The notes beneath the pieces are model-generated. The model saw nothing but the letters and a program-made list of their open reading frames with translations. It ran no database searches and was not told the DNA's origin. From contig SAUG01000079.1 of assembly GCA_011316305.1 (NCBI GenBank), forward strand, positions 1 through 64,000: 64,000 nucleotides of DNA, written 5' to 3'. The translations under genes and the position numbers were made by a program. This document shows positions 52,135 to 62,000 of the stretch, piece by piece (position 1 is the first letter of the stretch; each line of letters begins with the position of its first letter). This stretch comes from Rusavskia elegans (lineage: Eukaryota > Ascomycota > Lecanoromycetes > Teloschistales > Teloschistaceae).

Positions 52135-52547
52135 TCACTCTTGGGCGATTCGGCCAATCATGCGTCCAAAGAGGCGACCTGTATCATGCTGACGAGGCGT
52201 GATGGTGGAGTTGGGCAAATTATAAAGGGATAGGAGGGTTGAGGTATCAACATTGCTTTTTTGTTGAGACCACAAAGTCCAATGAAGATGGCCACTGCTT
52301 ACCCGTTGTCCTCCTCCCCTGTGCAACTCATCTGCATCTGGTACTCGACTTAAAAAATGGTTCTTGGCGGTCGTCACGAATGTTAACGTACGCCATTCTG
52401 GGTGGATGACACTATTACAAAAACTCTGTTTGTCGATAAGTACTTACCTATAGCGCTAGAGCCTAAAGCATGCCGATAATATTGGCCAAGTCCCAGCGAC
52501 GACAAGAGCAAAGGGTGCAAAGAATCCATTTCTGTGTGCGAATTCAT
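52135..52547 (-). CDS. Small conserved-looking hypothetical protein, two exons
   Basis: Exons 52547..52448 and 52397..52135 join in phase to 120 aa. The intron is 50 nt (GTAAGT...CACCCAG). The protein starts MNSHTEMDSLHPLLLSSLGL and continues AIEWRTLTFVTTAKNHFLSR, VPDADELHRGGGQRVSSGHL and HWTLWSQQKSNVDTS. It ends RLFGRMIGRIAQE. It has no clear signal peptide or TM helix and I recognise no family. A second minus-strand reading overlaps the first exon: 52746..52714 joined to 52650..52456 over a 63-nt GTAAGC...CTTTAG intron. It encodes MQSFGTFPRLALLLLSITAV... with a hydrophobic start and a second hydrophobic stretch. The true transcript may start there, or use another frame. The exact N-terminus is therefore unsure. 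Confidence 0.5.
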
Positions 52548-53758
52548 TTAGACCCGTAGACATTGTAACTGGGCCCGAATCCATATCGCTCAACGACCCA
52601 GTGGTGCAGGCCGTAAGGTATACGGCCGTGATACTCAGCAGAAGTAATAACTAAAGAGTGATATCAGAGCCCCTTTTTCCCGTGACACACCTCACGGCTT
52701 GGTGGGGGCTTACCGCTAACCGAGGGAACGTCCCGAATGATTGCATGCCGAGAGCCTCATCATTGGTCCCCCAACGACTCCGTCGATCCCCTATTGAGTG
52801 ATGGCACCGAGGAATTGAGTTCGACAGGTCGGAAACTCTACTTAATTAATTCCCAACCTGGACCTGAATTTCATGCAGGAAAACGCTCGTTGATTGATAA
52901 TTAGCTTTTCCAATGTTGCAATCGCTTGGCCGAGGACATGTATCACGACTAAGATGATGAGCTACCGTGATCGAGCCATCGATCCACACTGGAGCGTTGG
53001 ATCTATTCAGATATCTCCATGGGTCGGAGGACGCCATGGTGTGATGCTGCATCCCACATCCCTGTCGTGTGTTTCTGGCTCTCCCACGTTCCCCGTTGAA
53101 CCAACGGCCTCCAACGCCTATCACATGCCCCAGTGGCGTGACGATGCGGTATCAGCCGTCTTCAAGCGGTTACGTCGTGGGACGAGCTGCTCCCTCCCGC
53201 AGCTTAGCCCATGATGCGAAACCGCCATTGGATCTCCCTTTGTACCTGGTCGGCAATCCGACAGGGAATCTGATAGTAGCTCGCCGTCGTTGGTGACCTT
53301 CTAGCCTGGTGCGTTGGAATCGACCATCCTCGTTGACTTTTTAAGGTAGTCGTCCAGACCGTGGGTGAAGCACCGGGCTCTTTCCCCTCTTCCTCCTGTT
53401 CTTTGTTCTTCAACCATCCGGGAGCCTGCTACTGTACCTACTCATCTTTCTCTGCTGCGTTGGTTTCCTGACGTCTTCCTATCTCAGTCTGTCTTCACAA
53501 GAGTGCGCGACCCAGTGTATTGGGAACGATCGCTGCTACTTGCACCACCACGCGGCTGCATGCATACTGCTTGACATACCTGCCTACAAGCGACACCTCG
53601 ATCCGCTTCCCGCTGCCTTGACACCTGCCTGCATACGTTCCCCCTCACGGTTCTCGACGGTGATCATCTAGCTCCGAACTGGTCGATCGTCCAGCTTCTG
53701 AAGCATTCAACGCATCAATAGTCAACAGGGCTTGTTCAGTCAGGGCGGTATCAGTAAT
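52548..53758. other. Divergent intergenic / long 5' leader region
   Basis: About 1.2 kb upstream of the DENN gene (+) and the small minus-strand gene. Open frames at 52894-53214, 53069-53296 and 53365-53574 have no domain or splice support. The stretch is pyrimidine-rich near 53380-53470, compatible with a promoter or 5' UTR. The overlapping alternative minus reading at 52456-52746 is described under the small gene. Confidence 0.45.
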
Positions 53759-56707
53759 ATGCCATCACTCCGCGATCATTCGTCTTTCATCCGACCCTCC
53801 ACCAGAGACCGAGGGGACCGAGGGGACCGGCCGTCAACCAGAGAACATATTGACCATTCACTCGTCATCCCCAGCAGAACCTCATCCCTCCACTCACGCA
53901 TCACCCAGCCCATTCCATCCACCCTGCAGATCAAGCCAAACCAGCGGACACCAAAGACCCTCACCCATGCTTACATGGTATGCGGTGTTGGCCGCGAGCC
54001 TTCACAATGGGCCAGAGCTCCGCCGCCGCCGCAAGGCAAGATTGGCCATATGAAAGGTGCCGTCAGTCAATTCTGGCTGCCGGAAATTCTAGGAAGCAGC
54101 CCCAGGTTGGAGCAGAGCAATGACATTGCCAGGGCCTTGTACGCTGCGATGAGGGTAGGGTCTTCGGGACATCTCGAGGTCACGAATAACGCTAACACAT
54201 CTAGGCATGCTTTCCGCATGACGTTGAGGTTTGTACCGGCAGGACACAGCCTCACTGCGTTCACCATTCCTTTGTTCTCCAGCAAGACTCATCCCACACG
54301 CTGTACGGCATTGCGTTGAGGGTATGGTCTAGAGCAGACGAGAAACGTGCCGATACAATCCGAGACCTACGAAGGCGAACCGAATCAGACTTCTATGATT
54401 CTCCGGACGAGACATACTGGATCCCGTACTGTCTAAGCTTCCTATCAAGATACCCACTGTATGACCTACTCGGAGATTATCTTCGGGGCATGTGGATCCA
54501 TTGGAACAAGGCGACGAATCTTTTCCACGCTGAAGAGGTTTCACGAATTTTGAGCTTTCCAGCTCCACGCCTAAACGATCTTGTCCGAATTGACATGAAG
54601 GAGTATGCTCTTTGCTACCAATTCCCATCTTCACCTATGGGCTTCCAAAATTTTGCCATGTGGCCCCTATTCACTTGCCTATCGATTCCCAACATCGTCG
54701 GTGTGATTGAAGCTGCAGTCTCAGCCACTCGACGGATCATCTTCGTCAGCCACTACCCAGCAATGCTCACAGTCGCATCGGAGACGATCCGCACATGTGT
54801 CCGCGTGTACGAGTGGAGTGGCCTCTATGTGCCGGTGGTCCACGCTCGGCATGCGACAGAGCTTGTTCAAGAACCAGGACCTTACATGCTAGGAATCACG
54901 ACTGAATGCCGAACGCTTTTCACTGCCCCGAGCGATGCTTTGGTAATCGACCTGGATCGTAACTTTGTTCTGACATCCAGCCCACCGACGGTGCTGAGTC
55001 CTGGTCAACGCGCAAAAATGATCACTCGTTTGACAAACGCCTTGAATGGGGACGTTACGCCTTCTGGTCCTCCCTCGCACCTCAAGTCAGCTTACGGAGG
55101 TGGCAAACTCGTCCCAGCTGGCCAGATCATTGTGATGCGAGGAGAGGTAGAAAGTGTAGAAAATCCACTTTGGTGGAACCAGGAAAGCGTCATGAGCGTG
55201 ATGGACCATGTTTGTGAGAAGCTTGTGAGTTGGGTGGCAGTTCCAAGCTTATCTTGTACTGACCATTCGGTAGGGTCGCAACACCGGCGTGAAAGCGATG
55301 TTCGGTAGCTCTGTGAAGAAGCCACTTATGACCAAAGTCTCAATGCGCCACTTGAACGAGATTGTGAGAGAGCGCAATCAGTACTCTAGAGACGCCATGG
55401 AAGCATGGCAGGATTTCATTAACCTCAAATGTCGCCTGGATACCGAACTTACCAAGGTCTCGAAGAGGAACAACTTTCTCGTGGAGGAATTGGAGAGTTG
55501 GAAGCAACAGTTTCTTAAATTCCAAGCATTCGCCGAGCAGCTCACGAAAGAAACGCAAGATCTCAAAGTCAAGATCGAGTCACACAAACGCGAGAACCGC
55601 CGTCTTACCGTGCTCATTGATCAACAGAAGGACGATGCTGCTCGTCTTACGGTACGCTTGTCCGGCACCGAGAAGCAACGTGATGACGCCCTGGAAGCGC
55701 TGGTTCTGCAGCAAGATATTGCCGAGGAGCTGGAACGCGAGAGGAAGCGCAACCAGAAAGAACTTGCAGCACTCAAGCATACCAATACTGCTATTCTCCG
55801 TCAACGTGACGAATCACAACGGGTCGTGCTACACCTCCGAAGTCTAATTAATGGCCAAACCCACCATATGGAGCACATCGTCCGCTCCCTCAACACGGAG
55901 GATATCCCTGACTACGCTGGCGACGAGTATGGTGCCGACATTTATGAAGATAACTCCGATAGTCACTCCGTTGCAGAAGGCGACAACGGACCCCACAAAC
56001 GCCCAAGCAAATTCGCCAGCTCGCGCACCCAGAGCCGCGCCAGCACTACTCATGGCGAAGTGGTCGAAGGCGAGAATATGACTCCAGAAATGGAAAGCAA
56101 CTTCCTCAGCGCTCTCAACGACAATAGTCGCGCAGCTAGTCGCCTCAGCATCATTGGTGTCGCGGACCGTCATCTTCGCGATAAGACAGATGCCATTGCT
56201 GATATCATCCGAAACATCTCCGAGCAGTGCGCTGCAGCAGTCGAAGGCCTACAACTCGCTCAAGATGCCGAGCTAGATGATATTGACCATGGCCTCCCGT
56301 CCCATGACTCCAACACCGAGCAACAGCGCAAGGACTCGTTGGCTCCAAGCCAGGACGCCGAACCTTCATCAACCACCACCTCCGAAGCCGGCGACCACAC
56401 CAGCTCATCCTTCCTCCATACCAATGGCACCCATAGCCGTACGTCGTCCATCCCGCCAACACCGGATCTTGTATCCCACGACCGCTCCAGCACTAGCATG
56501 AGTATGGCGTCAGCGAGTACGAGCACGCAGGATCGAACGAGCGGACAGTACGTTCAGGGACAGAAGGAGCAGGCGGGACCGAAGATTGTGGAGGCTGACG
56601 AGAGGATGAGTGAGCATGGAGCGGTGGAACAGCTGCAGGGAGAGGTGAAGAAGCATAGCAGTGCTGATTTCGTTCGGCCGGTCACGGCGAGGATCATTGG
56701 TTCTTGA
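53759..56707 (+). CDS. DENN (uDENN-cDENN-dDENN) domain protein, three exons
   Basis: Exons 53759..54154, 54205..55224 and 55274..56707 join in phase to 949 aa; introns are 50 and 49 nt. The N-terminus is basic and low-complexity, with an RDRGDRGDRPSTRE repeat. The uDENN region spans intron 1 (THAYMVCGVGREPSQW... then ACFPHDVEVC, HHSFVLQQDSSHTLYGIALR). The cDENN core follows (PYCLSFLSRYPLYDLLGDYL, FQNFAMWPLFTCLSIPNIVG, RRIIFVSHYPAMLTVASETI, PYMLGITTE), then a dDENN-like part with ALVIDLDRN. Residues about 490-690 form a long coiled coil rich in Glu/Lys/Arg, and the C-terminus is Ser/Thr-rich and disordered-looking. DENN proteins are generally guanine-nucleotide exchange factors for Rab GTPases in membrane traffic; the GEF role of this fungal member is inferred. 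The start is the first ATG in the open frame. Confidence 0.87.
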
Positions 56708-57251
56708 TTTCTTGTCATATATCCATGTTTCTTGAGTTAGCCTTAGTGCTGAATAGGCGAAAAGGAAAGGGAAAGGATCTAAAAGAAAGGGGAAATCATC
56801 TTGGGGATATCCAGTTTAGCTTTGTAAGGTTGCTTCATTTCTGAGGAATACTTTGGAATCCGAACACCTCTGCTACGCACGTGAATCGGCTACTTTCGAG
56901 TGATTGCCTGGACATCTGAAAGCTAAGGCATCGCCATCCATTTGTTGACTATGCCAGCAGATACTCATTCCTTGGCAACTTTCACATCACAGACACCAGG
57001 ACACTTCATCGAGAAACAGACCTCGGGCTTGCCACGACTATGGTAGACTAAGTGGAATTAAAAAAGATGTTATGTAGTGCTCAATAGCTTGCTCCAACTT
57101 ACACACTCCCTGTATCAAATCAGGCAAACCCAGCAGTAGAATAAACTCATACACCTTCACTCCACATATGGGGCAACTGTCACCTCGATTGACACCCAAA
57201 CCAAATAACCTACCAAAGCAAGGGACAATCATTTCGCTACATGACAAATCA
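56708..57251. other. Convergent intergenic spacer
   Basis: 3' flanks of the DENN gene (+) and TAP42 (-), with a purine-rich stretch near 56757-56800. No gene seen. Confidence 0.5.
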
Positions 57252-58364
57252 CTACCCGCGATTCAAAGTATTGCCACTCCCCTTCGGATTAGCCTCCACA
57301 TACTCATCCCACTCCCTCTTCTTCATCGTCTCCACATCCGCTTTCTCCAAATCGTCTTCATTCGCCTCCTGAGCCGTCCCCCTACCGGATGTTTGGCCTC
57401 CTCCATCTATGATCCCTCCCCTTCGCTTCTCCTCCGCCAGGTATTCGTCAATCGTCATCGTGGGCAGCGCATGGTCTGGCCTGAACACCCCGTTCTGAAA
57501 CCGCTGTCTGCTATCCAGAAGCGTGAACGGTTTCAATGGTTTCCCGTCTTTACTCAGTATAGGGCCTGCTTTGCCGTTGTTCAGGAGCTGTGAGATTGGG
57601 GGGTCGAGACGCTCGGGGTAGTTGTCATGACCTTTGTTTGGGATCCCGTTGCGGTGACGGTAATCGATTTCGCGCTCCTCCGGTTGCGAGGCGGGTGAGG
57701 TTTGGGGCATGAGGGCCAGGATCTGCAGTTCTTGGGCGATGATATCGAGGGCGTGGAAGGTGTTGTGGGTGCAGAGTTGGATTTCGGCCAGGTAGATCTC
57801 GCGGCTTGCGGCGTCGTCGTTTTGTAGTGCGAGCGGTACCTGGGCGAGAGATCGGAGTTTGAGCTTTAGTTCTTGCTCTTGCTTGTAGCGGGTTATCTTG
57901 GTGTTTCTGCGGGCGGTGGGGTCGGAGGTTGATAGGAGGGAGAAGTCGTCACGGTTGGAGAGGTAGCGTTGGTAGAGTTTGGTGTCGGCTTTTGATAGCA
58001 TGTCGTAGGTGTCGAGGAGCTTCAGGTAGAGCTCATAGGCTGTTTGGGCTTGCTGGAGGACGGTTTTTCGGTCCGTGGTGCTGGATTGACGGAGAAGCTC
58101 GCCGAGGTAGTGGTTGGTAAGGAGATATTGAAGGTCCCCGGATGCTATGTCGTCCTCTGTTTCGTTTGGACTGAATATAGCCAGGCGATCGGTGAGCTGT
58201 TGGCATTTTTGGAAGGCTCCTATTGCGGCGCGCAGATTGTCCTGGTATGCCGAGCTGCCTTGTGCAGCTGATCGTTCGAGCTCGTGTCGTTGGTTGTTGG
58301 CTGTCTCGAAAAGCTTACGTAGACTAGACGGTTGCTCGGCGTCGCTGGAGTCCATGTTGGTCAT
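57252..58364 (-). CDS. TAP42: TAP42/alpha4-like PP2A-associated regulatory protein
   Basis: Single-exon gene of 370 aa, near the usual length of TAP42/IGBP1 proteins. The N-terminal two-thirds is a helical repeat: LRKLFETANNQRHELE, LGELLRQSSTTDRKTVLQQA, YELYLKLLDTYDMLS, RYKQEQELKLKLRSL, EIYLAEIQLCTHNTFHALDI. The C-terminal part carries the conserved PLKPFTLLDSRQRFQNGVFRPDHALPTMTIDEYLAEE, given here only as separate blocks PLKPFTLL, VFRPDHALPTM and TIDEYLAEEKRRGGI. An acidic/basic tail with KKREWDEYVEANPKGSGNTL follows. Known family role: binds the catalytic subunits of PP2A-type phosphatases and acts in TOR signalling in the cytosol. A second Met at residue 4 is an equally good start. It is divergently arranged with DCL1, sharing a 719-bp upstream region. 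Confidence 0.92.
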   Translation of the reverse strand: MTNMDSSDAEQPSSLRKLFETANNQRHELERSAAQGSSAYQDNLRAAIGAFQKCQQLTDRLAIFSPNETEDDIASGDLQYLLTNHYLGELLRQSSTTDRKTVLQQAQTAYELYLKLLDTYDMLSKADTKLYQRYLSNRDDFSLLSTSDPTARRNTKITRYKQEQELKLKLRSLAQVPLALQNDDAASREIYLAEIQLCTHNTFHALDIIAQELQILALMPQTSPASQPEEREIDYRHRNGIPNKGHDNYPERLDPPISQLLNNGKAGPILSKDGKPLKPFTLLDSRQRFQNGVFRPDHALPTMTIDEYLAEEKRRGGIIDGGGQTSGRGTAQEANEDDLEKADVETMKKREWDEYVEANPKGSGNTLNRG

Positions 58365-59083
58365 TCAGGGTGCTTTAGTCTGGGGATTGCAGGGGTAAAA
58401 AACAACATCATCAGTGGGTGAAGTCACGGAGCAATCTATTGGATAACGAATCCTGGTAGCGTTTAGTGTCATGATGGCTTTTATGACATTGACTGTCCGA
58501 TAGGCATGTCTCTCCTCAGAAGTCAAGCAGACACTACAGTCATATACGCACGGTACATCGACAAGAGGCTGTCGTCGCAGTACACTACCCAATGGGTTAT
58601 CGTGTGAGGTCGATAAAACACCAAGCACTTGCGCCAACGGCGGCAAGGCGGCTCGCGACTCCCTCCAGCCTTATAATTGGTTCAACTGCACGGCTGTTTA
58701 CTTTGACGGTTCTGAACTCGACTCTGTGGAACGCAACGTCTGTTCACATCATTATCACAAATGGATAAATGAACATGATGTACTTAACAGTAACAACACC
58801 CTGGAGGTTACGAGATCGTAATGCCCAAAATCACCATCGACAACGCACTGAAGATTGATATCCAAAGCGCACGGCCCAAATATTTGTTGCGCCATCTGAT
58901 CGTGACCTCTCTGGACCGGTAATCCTACGTCCTTTTCTTTGCGCAAGGTCCTGATCATTTCCTTGGTTCACCTATATTCACGTTCCTTGTCAATCCGGTC
59001 GTGATCGGACGGCTTATGACCTTTCACAATACTTTCCTAATCATTCTAATTCTTGATTGGATTATTTTCACGGACCATCAATC
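58365..59083. promoter_or_regulatory. Shared divergent upstream region of TAP42 and DCL1
   Basis: 719 bp between the two divergent start codons. It must contain both promoters unless an unseen small gene lies inside. The minus-strand frame 58365-58646 reads directly into TAP42's 5' side and has no domain. No specific binding site is claimed. Confidence 0.45.
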
Positions 59084-62000
59084 ATGGTGATGATGGTATC
59101 TTCTTCAACCGAAACAGACCTTCTAGGTCTTGATTTCACCCTTTCAATGTCTCCAGCAGTCTCATCAACTCATGAGGTGGATCTTCTAGGTCCAGGGTCT
59201 TTGGAATCTACAACGAGAGTCGTATCTTCAACGTACGGTGCCGATCTTGAAGCGCTGGACTTCCCGGGGTCTGCTACGACGACCTTAAGCACGCTTCCTG
59301 GCCCAGGTCTGGAAGATCTGAATAGATCAGTGCCTATGATTGCTCAAAAAGCCTCGCCATTCGAAATGGATCTCTGTAACCCTGACATCGCAGGACCTGC
59401 TACGCCAACGATGCTCTTACCTCCTGATCCTGATCATGAAGCGCAGCACAGATCGGAAGTAGCTTCACATGCGTCCGAGGAATCCGAGCCGGAGTTTGAG
59501 TATATCAAGCCGACCCCGCAACAGAAAGCCATGGAGAGTAGAAGGGCTTATAAGCAGAAGTTCGAAGACTGGTAAGCCCAAAGCAATCTATAACTGGCGT
59601 CAGCCGGCGCAAGAAGCCTGCGGACACTCCCATGCGGCCCAGGTCAAGGTGTCTTATCAGACTTCAGTGTAACGTCTCCCAACAACATGCTGCCGGCAGA
59701 TTGAGGTGTCAATAGAATCTTTGGTGCGCATTATAGGGGTAGCAGTCAGCATGGACTCGGTAGCACTGGGTGTCCGCAGGCTTCCCGCGCCCAATGGTGC
59801 TGAGTTCAGCCACCCGGATGTCGCTGACAAGATGAATACAGGAGACTGCAGCATGCCAAGATCGTGACAGATGAAGAGATCCGGCTCCGAGAACGCATTG
59901 TTGCTGACGAGAGTCTATCGGTCCGTGAGCTAATGCGGAAAGGTCAACCAAGCAAAATTACATCCCCACGGGAATATCAAATCGAACTCTTCGAACGCGC
60001 AAAGCAGCAGAATACCATTGCCGTCCTCGATACTGGTCATTGCTACAATCAGCAGGTGTTGGACCTTGGCTAATGATGGAGCAGGTTCTGGTAAGACACT
60101 CATTGCTGTGCTCCTCCTGAGGCATATTCTAGATCAAGAGCTCGAGGATCGCTCGGCGGGCAAGAAGCACCGGATTGCATTCTTTCTGGTACCATCGCAT
60201 TCTCTCGTTCTGTTCGTGTAATGCCCTAATCCGCGTCGCAGGTGGACTCCGTTACGTTGGTGTTTCAACAATATGAATTTCTGAAAGTCAATCTGGATCA
60301 GCCTATCGAGTGCTTCTGTGGCGAGATGGGTACCGATCATTGGGCTAAGGAAATCTGGCAGAAGCAACTGGAGCAAAATATGATAATTCTCTGCACAGCG
60401 GAAATTCTCCATCAATGTCTCATGCGTTCCTTCATCAGTATGGACCAGATTAACCTCCTTATCTTTGACGAAGCCCACCATGCAAAGAAGAATCATCCAT
60501 ATGCGAGGTATGGTTGTTTGATTCTTAGCCTCGGATCTTATTGACATGGTTCAGAATCATAAAAGACCATTACATCACTGAAAACGACCAGACAAAGCGA
60601 CCCAGAGTCTTTGGGATGACCGCTTCGCCAGTTGACGTGCGGTCGGACTTTGGTCGATCTGCGAAGTAAGGCCGACATCCCTGGCTGAACATGTGTACTG
60701 AAGACTGACGTCTCGACAGGGAGCTGGAAGTCATGCTTCACTGTCAGATCGCAACTACTGCGGATCTTGCGTTGCTTCGCACGTCAGTCAGTCGCCCAAA
60801 TGAGAATGTAGCCGAGTACGAAGAGCTGCAATATCCGTACAGCACGAGACTATGCCAAGAGATGGAGGCACGGTACGGACATATGGAGACGCTGTCCAAG
60901 ATCTTCAAGTCCGCAAAAACGGTAGCTTCCGAACTTGGTGAATGGTGTGCTGACCAGCTCTGGTCAGTCGCCATGGCGGAGAAAGAAGCCCTCAAAGTCG
61001 AGAGAAGGATCGAGAAAGCATTCACGAATGAACGAAATAGAAAGCCTGTTGAGGCGCTGGATGCTGAATTGAACGATCTCCGTGAAGTTCAGACGTTCGT
61101 GAAAGAGTGGGCCTTTGGCGAACCTACGATAGACGTCCCCAGCCTAAGTGCCAAAGTCCTAACACTTCGACAATACCTCAATTTGATCTATGAGAGGCCA
61201 ACAGACGCTCGGTGTATCGTGTTTGTCGACCAACGTTACACAGCTCGGCTCTTGGGTTACCTCTTTGCTCGTATTGGATCACCGCATCTCAAGTCGGGTA
61301 TCCTTATTGGTACTCGCTATGGGGATCCGGGCGATGTCAAAGTCAGCTTCAAACAACAAATGATGACACTCTACAAATTCAAAAAAGGAGATTTGAACTG
61401 TCTGGTAATGCTAAACTAGAAAGAGGGCGAAGGGGCTAGAGCTGATTAAATATAGTTTGCAACATCCGTGGCCGAAGAAGGTCTTGACATCCCTGATTGC
61501 AATTTGGTCATACGGTAGGCGAACTCTCGGGAGATCGGGGAAGATGGCTCACACCCGCACAGCTTCGATCTCTACAGCACGCTGATCCAATACATCCAGA
61601 GTAGAGGTCGAGCACGACATGCAGCATCGAAGGTAGGCTTATCGGTCAACTAGTCAGGCATATTAATCCCCCTTGCTGACTTCCGGAGTACATTCATATG
61701 ATTGAAAAAGGGAACAGAAAGCACATTCAAGCTGTACGAGATGTTCGACAGGGTGAAGTGAGTTCTTGTTAGTTCCAGCTGAAAGGTACTTCCAGACTGA
61801 TGATTTCAGGCTGTCATGAGACACTTTTGCGAGTCTCTGCCTGCAGATCGTATCCTGCAAGGCAATGATGCAGATCTCGACGCTGCAATGATCAAAGAAA
61901 AAAACTTTAGAGTTTTTGTTGATCCGATTTCGGGAGCTAAATTGACATACGCTTCGAGCCTTGTGGTTCTGGGGCACTTCGTGTCGTGCCTGGTCAGCAT

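Noticed and set aside
52894..53574. Open frames upstream of the DENN gene
   Set aside because: No recognisable protein and no splice sites joining them; better seen as promoter or leader.
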